A DNA stretch of 58,110 nucleotides from an uncultured Flammeovirgaceae bacterium (lineage in GTDB: Bacteria > Bacteroidota > Bacteroidia > Cytophagales > Cyclobacteriaceae). The stretch lies in the NCBI GenBank assembly GCA_937884755.1, contig CAKZYJ010000399.1:1-58110 (forward strand), given 5' to 3'. The notes beneath the pieces are model-generated. The model had not been told where the DNA came from. It made no database searches and worked only from the letters and a program-made list of their open reading frames with translations. How positions within the stretch are numbered: the stretch's first letter is position 1; every line of letters starts with the position of its first letter. A program made the translations under genes and the position numbers. Of the stretch, positions 1 through 7,316 are shown piece after piece.

Positions 1-702
1 ATAAATCAGTTTATTTCCCTTGGTAACCTCAGTTTCGCCGAACCCTCTTCCCTCTTCTGCCTCTAGATCATAACCAAAAGTGGTTACTATGTTGGGACTG
101 GTGGTTTCGCCATTGATGATAAAGAAGTTGTGGTTGTAGACTGTGGTTTCCAGCGGTTTCTTGCCAGTGTTTTTCAGTTGGTGCTCCAGTATCATCTTAG
201 GTTCTCCGTCTGCTAAGCGAATGGTTTTGGTGTACTCGTAGGCGTAGCCGCTCTCGTGCTCCAGGGTCTGCACCATCGTTACATGATCATCTTCCGATAG
301 TACTTCCCACTGCCCACCGTCTACAATCTCGTATTGGTCCATAAAATGGTAAGGCTTGGCACTTAGCTTCCGCAGCATTCCGATACCAATTACCAAAAAG
401 ATATCGCCCTCCTCGTAGCCGATAGGGTAAAAGGCCTCTACCGGCCCACTGATAGATTCTGGGTTAGTAGGGTTATGCTCTGGCATCCAGTTTCCAAAGT
501 ACTCGTGACTCTGGTACTGCAAACTACCAATCACCCCTGCCCAATCGAAGCGAGTACTGCGGTAGTAGCCATCTTCGGCATCCGGTAGATACACCACCGC
601 TTCAAGCTGTTCATTTTTAATTGTGGTGCTGGGAAAATCAGCTTGGGCGATTGCCATCGTATTCAGTAGCAAGAGGCCAAGAAAAGCTAATATGAATTTC
701 AT
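1..702 (-). CDS. Secreted galactose-mutarotase-like protein, C-terminus beyond window
   Basis: The reading frame is open for 234 codons from an ATG at 702 to the window edge, so the C-terminus is missing. The first 20 or so residues form a signal peptide ending in AIAQ. The following sequence has the look of the aldose-1-epimerase / galactose-mutarotase-like superfold: an early 'FDWAG' stretch, then 'YAYEYTKTIRLADG' and 'MILEHQLKNTGKKP' followed by 'YNHNFF'. I infer a periplasmic sugar-binding or sugar-epimerising role. Catalytic residues cannot be assigned with certainty because the C-terminal half is absent. It reads in the same direction as the PepSY gene behind it but is separated by 65 bases. 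Confidence 0.6.
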   Translation of the reverse strand, partial: MKFILAFLGLLLLNTMAIAQADFPSTTIKNEQLEAVVYLPDAEDGYYRSTRFDWAGVIGSLQYQSHEYFGNWMPEHNPTNPESISGPVEAFYPIGYEEGDIFLVIGIGMLRKLSAKPYHFMDQYEIVDGGQWEVLSEDDHVTMVQTLEHESGYAYEYTKTIRLADGEPKMILEHQLKNTGKKPLETTVYNHNFFIINGETTSPNIVTTFGYDLEAEEGRGFGETEVTKGNKLIY

Positions 703-767
703 AGGAATTAGGGTATAATTCCTAATATACTCACTGTGACCAATAATTAACAGTGGGGTGGAGATAA

Positions 768-1927
768 TCAGGCGAGTTGGGTTTTTTGTGGACTAGCTTT
801 GCGTTTGGCTTTCTTACGTAGTTTGTTAATCCAGATAATTGTACCGGTTACGGGTAGGCTGGTAGCAATGAGGCAGGCAATGAAGTAGATAATCTTGGAA
901 AAGGTGCCATAGAACGTGCCCATATGCAGTGCTTTGATGGAGCGAGCAATCTGTTCATTCCAGGGCTTCTGGGAAAAAACCTCTAATGTTAACACTTCTC
1001 CGGTGTAAGGATCTAACTTCAAAGCGTCCCCAGTAGAGGGCGCAAAAAAGCCAGTTTGGTACTTCGTAATGGCCACTGGTTTCTGAGGCTCATCAGGCAG
1101 TGATATTCGGTAGTCGCCTTCGTAAGGAAGTTGTTCATCGGCAATGCGAAGAAAGTCAGCTACCAGTAGCGAGTTACCGGCTTCGGGCTTGATATCAAAT
1201 TCTTCCGCTGGGCGGTTACGCTCTACCCCTAATACGTTGTACAATCCGGTGCGGTACCACTCAAACGACCACTGAAGGCCGGTAAGCGCCATAACTAGCA
1301 ACAGCAATGATGAGTAGAACCCTAGTGCGTTGTGCAAATCGTGATTAGTGCGCTTCCAGCTACCACTGAACTTAATTCGTAGGCCCTGCTTCCAGGACTT
1401 AAGCCGTTGGGGAAACCAGATAATTAGTCCGGTCAGGATGATAAATACAAAAATAAGGGTAGCTACACCCACAATGGGTCGACCAATTTCGGTATCCAGC
1501 GGTGCAAGCGGAAGACGATCATAAAAAATTCTGATCCGGCTCCTTTAGTGGTGCCTTTAATCTCAGCGGTGTAGGGATCAACCAGGTAGGTAGTTCCTCG
1601 TCGTTCGCCCTCTTTACGTACCGATACTTCATAGCTTCGGGCTTCATCTGCCGGAATCCGCAGCGTGGTTACCTTTCCTTCGGGTAGGGCCTGTTCTACC
1701 CGCTGTGCAATAGCTTCCGCCGACAGTAATTCGGTACCAGGTTGCACTGAGATTTCGTATTTCTCCGGATCCAGTAGTTCCTGAATTTCCGAACTAAACG
1801 TATAGATGGTACCCGTTAGGCAAACTACGAACAATATTAGTCCGGCTCCAATGCCCATCCACAGATGAATATCATTAAATAGCTTCCGAACTTTCTTCCA
1901 GGTGGCATTGGTTTCCTTCGTCTTCAT
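768..1927 (-). pseudogene. PepSY-associated transmembrane protein, frameshifted
   Basis: Two reading frames on the minus strand together make one PepSY-TM protein of about 385 residues. The N-terminal part (1927-1463) has a cytoplasmic start, a membrane helix and a PepSY region ending 'FRLHRW'. The C-terminal part (to 768) begins with 'LDTEIGRPIVG' in the -1 frame, then helix 'VATLIFVFIILTGLIIW', an 'NHDLHNALGFY' segment and two more helices. The frames cross near 1496-1499. The usual family sequence at the junction is LHRWLLLDT, so about ten bases appear to be missing between two copies of CTGG. Family members are inner-membrane proteins often linked to iron-siderophore uptake. No TonB receptor lies beside it. 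The gene is either inactivated or misread by a sequencing error. Confidence 0.8.
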
Positions 1928-2093
1928 AGATTGGCTGAGTTATCACGTTAACTATTATTTATAATTAGTCTAGATAGTTGTACTGACGAAAATATTGTTT
2001 TGGAGTGGGATAGGCAAGAGGATCGATAAAAATTCGATTTGAAAAAGAGTAGACTGACTCTACCGAAAATAGTAGATGAGGAGAACCTACGGC

Positions 2094-2645
2094 TTAATCA
2101 AGTGGCACTTTATTGAATACTCCGTCCGTGACCGTAATGGTAGTATTGGTATCTTCGTCAATTGCGGTGAAGCTGAATTCGCCTGATATGGTTTGATTTT
2201 CCTGATCGACCGCGGTGATTTTTACCGCTATCGCTTGAGTTTTATCCGCTTCTATTTCGGCCTCCTCGCTTATTACTCCTTCCTCGTAGGCAGCCGTAGC
2301 CCCAAATCCATTATCATCTGTTTCAGTGAAAGTGTCATCTACTTGAACTTCTTCCCGGTCTATCGCTACGATTGCTAGGGCAATTGCTTTGGCTCGTCCC
2401 TGTTCTACATCTACTGCACCGATAGCCAAAGAAAAGAACCCTGAATTATTGGCGGATGACGTATTAACGAAAGTCTCTCCCTGAGCACTAAACTCTACTC
2501 CATTGACTTTAGCCGTCACGAATATTTCTTCCGGGTCGTTTTCATCAACATCAGCTATATCGTCCAGTACATCACTACCATTGCCACATCCAAATAATAC
2601 GATGATCATGAGTGCCCCGAAAAAAAGTTGTAATACTATCTTCAT
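2094..2645 (-). CDS. Small lipoprotein, DUF6252-like
   Basis: A 183-residue protein with a hydrophobic leader and lipobox LFGC, so it is probably lipidated and exported. After an acidic linker (rich in D and E) comes 'VTAKVNGVEFSAQGE', a pattern seen in small Bacteroidota lipoproteins of the DUF6252 type, with predicted beta strands to the end ('TISGEFSFTAIDED'). No enzyme motif is visible and function is unknown. It stands alone, divergent from the GMC oxidoreductase gene that starts 142 bases away. Confidence 0.6.
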   Translation of the reverse strand: MKIVLQLFFGALMIIVLFGCGNGSDVLDDIADVDENDPEEIFVTAKVNGVEFSAQGETFVNTSSANNSGFFSLAIGAVDVEQGRAKAIALAIVAIDREEVQVDDTFTETDDNGFGATAAYEEGVISEEAEIEADKTQAIAVKITAVDQENQTISGEFSFTAIDEDTNTTITVTDGVFNKVPLD

Positions 2646-2757
2646 TGATTTCTAGATTTAGGTCACAAATATAGTGTATCATTATCAGACTACACTCTCA
2701 ACTGCTTCACTTACGTCCTCATAGGGCTTTTCTACAATCAAATCTGGCGTGAATCAT

Positions 2758-2765
2758 TATATTTG
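2758..2765 (+). promoter_or_regulatory. Candidate -7 promoter element (TAnnTTTG)
   Basis: TATATTTG matches the Bacteroidota sigma-70 -7 consensus TAnnTTTG exactly and lies 22 bases before the ATG of the GMC oxidoreductase. No clear TTG box is present at the usual -33 distance, so this is only a candidate. Confidence 0.4.
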
Positions 2766-2787
2766 TTAGTATACCAAAAAATTCAGC

Positions 2788-4494
2788 ATGGCTAATTATA
2801 ATATTGATGCCGATAAACAAGTAACCTACGACGCTATTGTCATTGGGTCGGGAATAAGTGGAGGATGGGCAGCGAAGGAGCTTTGTGAAAAAGGACTGAA
2901 AACCTTAGTGCTGGAGCGGGGGAGAATTGTAGAGCACGTGAAGGACTACCCGACAATGAACGACGACCCCTGGGATATGGAACTACGGGGTGCACTGAAA
3001 CCCGAAGAAAAAAAGAAGCATTACAAAGCCATCCGAGCGGGATTTATTGGGAAGGATACCGAACACTTCTGGGCCAACGACGAGGAAAACCCCTACACCG
3101 AAGTCAAGCCTTTCCTCTGGGTACGTGCTCACCAAATGGGTGGCCGCTCTTTGCTCTGGGGCAAACAGACCTACCGTTGGAGTGATCTCGACTTTGAGGC
3201 TAATGCCAAAGACGGTCACGGGGTAGACTGGCCCATCCGCTACCAAGATATTGAGCCCTGGTATACCTACGTAGAGAAGTTTGCCGGCATCAGTGGCGAG
3301 GCACTCGGCTTGCCACAACTGCCCGATAGCCATTTTCTACCGCCGATGGAGCTCAACTGTGTAGAAAAGCACGTAAAACAGCGTATTGAGAGCGAATTTC
3401 CGGGGCGGAATATGATTATCGGCCGCGCGGCCCATCTTACCGAACCGCTCAATGGCCGGGGAAAGTGCCAGTTTCGGAACCGTTGTAGCCGGGGTTGCCC
3501 CTACGGAGCTTATTTTAGCAGCAACGCCGTCACCCTACCGGCTGCTCACGCTACGGGTAATCTTACTATTCGTCCCTACTCTATCGTACAGTCCGTTATC
3601 TACGACGATGAAAAGGGTAAAGCTACCGGGGTGCGCATCATTGATGCGGAAACCAACGAGGCTATCGAGTATAAATCGAAGATTATTTTCTGCAATGCTT
3701 CAACACTGAGTACCACGCAGATTCTTCTTAATTCTACTTCCAGTCGGTTTGAGAATGGGTTGGGTAACGACAGTGGCGAACTGGGGCACAACCTAATGGA
3801 CCATACCTACCGGGTAGGAGCCATGGGACAGGTTGAAGGCTTTGATGATGAATATTACAAGGGCCGACGACCCAATGGTATCTATATTCCTCGCTACGTC
3901 AACCTCGATGGGCAACCCCAATCGGATAAGTTCCTTCGAGGCTTTGGCTACCAGGGAGGCGGAGGACGAGCCGGAACATCGGCGGCCGCTAACCGTTCCG
4001 AATTTGGTGCCGACTACAAAGATAGTATCCTCAAACCCGGCCCCTGGGAGTTTTTCATTACCGGCTTTGCCGAATGCCTACCGTATCACGAAAACCAGGT
4101 AACGCTCGATACTGACAATCTGGATAAGTGGGGCCAACCCATGTTGGCCATAGATTGTGAGTTTAAAGAGAATGAGAAGGCTCTTAACCGACAAATACAG
4201 GAAGATGCCGTAGAAATGCTCGAGCGAGCCGGAGTGAAAGACGTTGTTGGGTTTGATCAGGAGCACGAACCGGGCTACGGTATCCACGAAATGGGAACCG
4301 CTCGCATGGGACGCGATCCTAAAACGTCGGTGCTAAACCAGTGGAACCAGGTACACGCTGCCAAGAACGTATTTGTGACCGATGGCGCTTGCATGACCTC
4401 ATCTTCCTGCGTGAACCCTTCGCTCACCTACATGGCTCTCTCAGCCCGAGCGGCAAATCATGCTGTGGAAGAACTAAAAAAACAAAATATCTGA
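2788..4494 (+). CDS. GMC-family FAD oxidoreductase, sugar dehydrogenase large subunit
   Basis: A 568-residue flavoprotein. The FAD-binding glycine motif GSGISGG is at residues 20-26. The C-terminal GMC signature is complete: 'GIHEMGTARMG' with His500 and 'SCVNPSLT' with Asn543, the positions of the catalytic His-His/Asn pair of the family. A cysteine cluster C227-x5-C233-x3-C237 sits where FAD glucose dehydrogenases of the Burkholderia type bind a 3Fe-4S cluster. It is followed after 4 bases by the gluconate-2-dehydrogenase subunit-3-like gene, the usual partner of membrane- or periplasm-associated sugar dehydrogenases such as glucoside 3-dehydrogenase. It has no signal peptide of its own, so export together with the Tat-signal partner is an inference. 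The exact sugar is unknown. Confidence 0.85.
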   Translation: MANYNIDADKQVTYDAIVIGSGISGGWAAKELCEKGLKTLVLERGRIVEHVKDYPTMNDDPWDMELRGALKPEEKKKHYKAIRAGFIGKDTEHFWANDEENPYTEVKPFLWVRAHQMGGRSLLWGKQTYRWSDLDFEANAKDGHGVDWPIRYQDIEPWYTYVEKFAGISGEALGLPQLPDSHFLPPMELNCVEKHVKQRIESEFPGRNMIIGRAAHLTEPLNGRGKCQFRNRCSRGCPYGAYFSSNAVTLPAAHATGNLTIRPYSIVQSVIYDDEKGKATGVRIIDAETNEAIEYKSKIIFCNASTLSTTQILLNSTSSRFENGLGNDSGELGHNLMDHTYRVGAMGQVEGFDDEYYKGRRPNGIYIPRYVNLDGQPQSDKFLRGFGYQGGGGRAGTSAAANRSEFGADYKDSILKPGPWEFFITGFAECLPYHENQVTLDTDNLDKWGQPMLAIDCEFKENEKALNRQIQEDAVEMLERAGVKDVVGFDQEHEPGYGIHEMGTARMGRDPKTSVLNQWNQVHAAKNVFVTDGACMTSSSCVNPSLTYMALSARAANHAVEELKKQNI

Positions 4495-4498
4495 TACT

Positions 4499-5092
4499 AT
4501 GAATAGAAGAACCGCCCTTCGGCGTACCGGGCAGATAGCCGGAGCTACCGCGCTGACTCCCTCTTTATTGGCACTACTCAACGCTTGCCAGAGCGAAGCC
4601 CACCTGGATTGGCAACCCCAATTTTTTAGCAATGAAGAAGCCCGGTGTATATCCAGCCTTATTGATACCATTCTGCCCCGCACCGACACTCCCGGAGCAT
4701 TAGATGTGCAGGTTGATCGCTTTATTGATAAGGTCATTGCTGAGACCTATAGTTCGGAAGCACAGCAACATATTCGCTCCGAAATCGCCCAATTCAACGA
4801 AAAGTGTAAGCAACTGGTGGGGTCAACTTTTGCCGATGCCAATGAGAAAGAGCGCATGAAAATTCTACAAGCCGCTGAGGCCGAGGCAGGCACCTTCAAC
4901 GGAGCCGTCTGGGGCACTGCGGTGGGTGAACAAAAGCCCGTTGGTTTTTACCGCTCTATCAAAGCGATGGCGTTGGGGGCCTACCTGTCTTCCGAAAAAA
5001 TTGGTGAAAGTGTGCTCAGCTACGATCCCGTTCCCGGCGGTTATCAAGGCTGTATTCCTGTCTCGGAGGTAGGCAACCGATGGAGTTTGTAA
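4499..5092 (+). CDS. Gluconate 2-dehydrogenase subunit 3 family, Tat lipoprotein
   Basis: A 197-residue small subunit. The N-terminus has twin arginines (RR at 3-4 and 8-9) followed by a hydrophobic stretch that ends in a lipobox LLNAC with Cys30, so it resembles a Tat-exported lipoprotein. The rest shows the family pattern: 'ARCISSLIDTILPRTDTPGALDVQVDRFIDKVI' near residues 48-80 and helices to the end. Known small subunits of this family help maturation and Tat export of the GMC large subunit. The gap to the large-subunit gene is 4 bases, so the two are co-transcribed. Confidence 0.85.
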   Translation: MNRRTALRRTGQIAGATALTPSLLALLNACQSEAHLDWQPQFFSNEEARCISSLIDTILPRTDTPGALDVQVDRFIDKVIAETYSSEAQQHIRSEIAQFNEKCKQLVGSTFADANEKERMKILQAAEAEAGTFNGAVWGTAVGEQKPVGFYRSIKAMALGAYLSSEKIGESVLSYDPVPGGYQGCIPVSEVGNRWSL

Positions 5093-5134
5093 AATAGTAG
5101 CAGTTCTAGTTCTAAATATCATCCAATGAAAACA

Positions 5135-5279
5135 CGTCATTCCGGCATTTTCTGAAACGAAGTGTAAGAAAATAGCCGGAATCTCCCGCAAACAACGGTG
5201 AGCATGTGGCTGACTTTTCTTGGTGGCTAGAGATTCCGGATCGTTCGTCCGCCATTGCTACCGAACGTCCGGAATGACG
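5135..5279. repeat. Palindromic intergenic element (MITE/REP-like)
   Basis: The ends are exact inverted copies: CGTCATTCCGG at 5135-5145 and CCGGAATGACG at 5269-5279. Inside lie a first hairpin (CCGGCATTTTCT at 5142-5153 against AGAAAATAGCCGG at 5167-5179) and a second inverted pair (CCGGAATCTC at 5176-5185 against GAGATTCCGG at 5230-5239). It lies between two convergent genes. The layout of terminal inverted repeats around nested hairpins suggests a non-autonomous mobile or REP-like element. I saw no second copy in this window. Confidence 0.6.
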
Positions 5280-5370
5280 CTTCATCGATGAGCATCGAAT
5301 CGAGCACTCCTTTCGCGCAGGATGAGCAGCAGCGATTCCAATACAGGGGAGTGACTGCCAGGGATAATCA

Positions 5371-6957
5371 CTAATTTTCATCTTCTTCCCAATCCACCAA
5401 ATCCGAAGCGTAGTAGTCTATCTCTAGGGCTTTCAAATAAGGAGCGTGTCGGCCGAGGCGGGTGCGGTAGTCTTCCCACTGTCGGTCAGCAGGAGGTGTC
5501 CAGGCAATTTCGGCAATACCAATCAGGCGGGGAAAGGCCATATATTCAATTTCATCCATATTAGTCACTGTTTCCGACCAGAGCGGGGCTTCCACACCCA
5601 GGATATGTTCCCGGTCTACGCCCTCTACCATTTCGGTAGGTTCCCAGATGTAGGCACTGTCTACCTCAATGTAAGCGGCCCAGTGCAGCCCCAGTTCGGT
5701 GGTAGAATCGTACTGCATATCCAGGTAAGTTTTGGTAGCGGGCGACATAATTACTTTCCCACCTTGCTCAATGGCTTTCACGGCGTTTTCAGCCTCCGCC
5801 CAGTACTGTACTACGGCATTCTCTACCAGTTCGGCATTGGCAATCTCGTCCCAGCCGAATACCTGCTTACCGTGTTTCAGCACAATCGCCTGCGCCCGGT
5901 TCACAAAGGGAATGTAGTCTTCCATCGGCGTAGCGAGCGACTCATCGCCACCAATATGGATGTAAGGACCAGGAGTAAGCGCGGCTAGCTCACGAATCAC
6001 ATCATCCACAAACTGATAGGTAACTTCACTATCGGTGCAGAGGGTGCTGAAGCCCACTTCAATACCGGTGTACAGTTCGGCTGCCTTGCCGCTGCAATTC
6101 AGTTCGGGATAAGAGGTGAGCGCAGCGTTGGTATGGCCGGGCATATCAATCTCGGGTACAATGGTGATAAAGCGATCCTGAGCGTACTGCACTAGGTCGG
6201 TGTACTCTTCCTGGGTGTAGTGGCCACCCCCTCCGCCGCCTACCTGAGTGCTACCGCCGTACTCGGCCAACTTAGGCCACGATTTTATCTCAATGCGCCA
6301 ACCCTGATCATCCGACAGATGTAAGTGCTAATGATTCAGTTTGTAGAAAGCGATTAGATCGATATAGCGCTTTACATCATCTACAATAAAAAAATGACGG
6401 GCTACGTCTAGCATCGCCCCGCGGTATTCGTACACCGGGTAATCGCGAACCGTACCCGTGGCAACTTTCCAACTCGTTTCCTGAGGCGAGTCTCGCTCAA
6501 TTTCGGGAGGCAGTAGCTGACGAATGGTTTGTAATCCCCGGAAAAGTCCAGCAGGTTGTTGAGCCGTAAGCGTCAGAGCATCTTCAGTAATATTGAGTTC
6601 GTAGCCTTCTTCACCCAACTCGGTATCAGTTTCGTCCAGGCGTAGCAGAATATGCCCGTTGCCGGGAGCCTGATCGGCAGATTCCACCGGTAAACCAAAA
6701 CCGGTAGAGGGAGATAGATAGTCGGCTAGGTGCTGGCCAATTTGCGTTAAATCAGCTGAGGTGCCTTCGGTATAAATTGTTGTCGTCTCCGTAAGCGCGA
6801 AGCTTCCGCCGGTGGCGGTCACAGTAACCGGTTTGGGGATGACTACTTCCTGGGTAAGATCAGAAGGTTCAGCGGGTGGCTCAGAAGTGCAGCCTAATTG
6901 AAGTAGCACGAAGGCAAAAAATAGTGATGGTAATAACTTAAGTTGAGGATAGGTCAT
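5371..6957 (-). pseudogene. GH20 beta-N-acetylhexosaminidase, interrupted by in-frame TAG
   Basis: Read through one TAG at 6328-6330, this is a full GH20 lipoprotein of about 528 residues. The start is ATG 6957; a further-upstream TTG is less likely. Lipobox LGC is followed by a GH20b N-terminal domain ('GEEGYELNITEDALTL', 'GLFRGLQTIRQLLP') and then 'RGAMLDVARHF'. The stop falls inside a conserved strand: 'LNH*HLHLSDDQGW' instead of LN-x-L-H-x-HL, so one base change (for example TTG to TAG) explains it. Downstream the barrel continues with 'PEIDMPGHTNAAL' and 'IHIGGDE', which carries the catalytic Asp-Glu pair. The role would be release of terminal N-acetylhexosamine from chitin, peptidoglycan or glycans. 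The catalytic pair lies after the stop, so without readthrough there is no active enzyme. Confidence 0.85.
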
Positions 6958-7186
6958 ATAATCGGTAGTTAGCGGCGTCAAAGTTATAAAATATGTACCG
7001 AATATTCCGCCCTCAATGTGAGAGGAGCGATGGTGATGATTCAGGGGAGAGAAATTTTTCAGAATTCTGGTGACATCTCCGGCGACATGGACTACTAATT
7101 CCTACAAACTAGCCAAGCTAAAACTATTCAACCGTTAGGCCCATAATTAAAAAAATACTAACCAACCCTTATTTTAGCCTAACCTT

Positions 7187-7238
7187 AAAAACCCCCGTTT
7201 GTGGTGCTCGGAACCTCCGGCGCCCAACGGGGTTTTTA
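7187..7238 (+). terminator. Orphan rho-independent terminator
   Basis: CCCCGTT (7193-7199) pairs with AACGGGG (7226-7232). Inside this stem GGTGC pairs with GCGCC and CGGA with TCCG around an ACC loop, giving one long hairpin, followed by TTTTTA. An A-tract before the left arm would allow termination on the minus strand as well. It lies between divergent genes, so it does not end either of them. Confidence 0.7.
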
Positions 7239-7272
7239 TTTATGCGATCATCAGAGTAATTTCGTTACCTCT

Positions 7273-7289
7273 TTGGCACGAAATTTACA
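7273..7289 (+). promoter_or_regulatory. Candidate sigma-54-type promoter of GH3 gene
   Basis: TTGGCACGAAATTTACA resembles the -24/-12 consensus TTGGCACG-N4-TTGCA: the GG is at 7275-7276 and the -12 dinucleotide, ten bases on, is AC instead of GC. Start of transcription would fall near 7300, just before the ATG at 7317. The weak -12 keeps confidence low. Confidence 0.3.
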
Positions 7290-7316
7290 CAAGATCGCGT
7301 AAACTATCTCCCTGAT

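Larger units (their letters stand above)
6958..7316. other. Divergent intergenic region
   Basis: About 360 bases between the divergent GH20 and GH3 genes. It holds no credible protein gene. It does hold an orphan terminator hairpin (7187-7238) and a sigma-54-like motif (7273-7289). Because no gene points into the terminator from the left on the plus strand, an untranslated transcript starting somewhere in 6980-7150 is possible; its 5' end cannot be placed. Confidence 0.5.

Noticed and set aside
3452-3709. Open frame overlapping the cysteine region of the GMC gene
   Set aside because: It overlaps conserved motifs of the GMC protein in another frame, has no leader or domain, and is a shadow of the real gene.
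5446-5988. Long open frame on the plus strand inside the GH20 gene
   Set aside because: It is antisense to conserved GH20 coding sequence and its translation has no recognisable domain; it results from the codon composition of the real gene.
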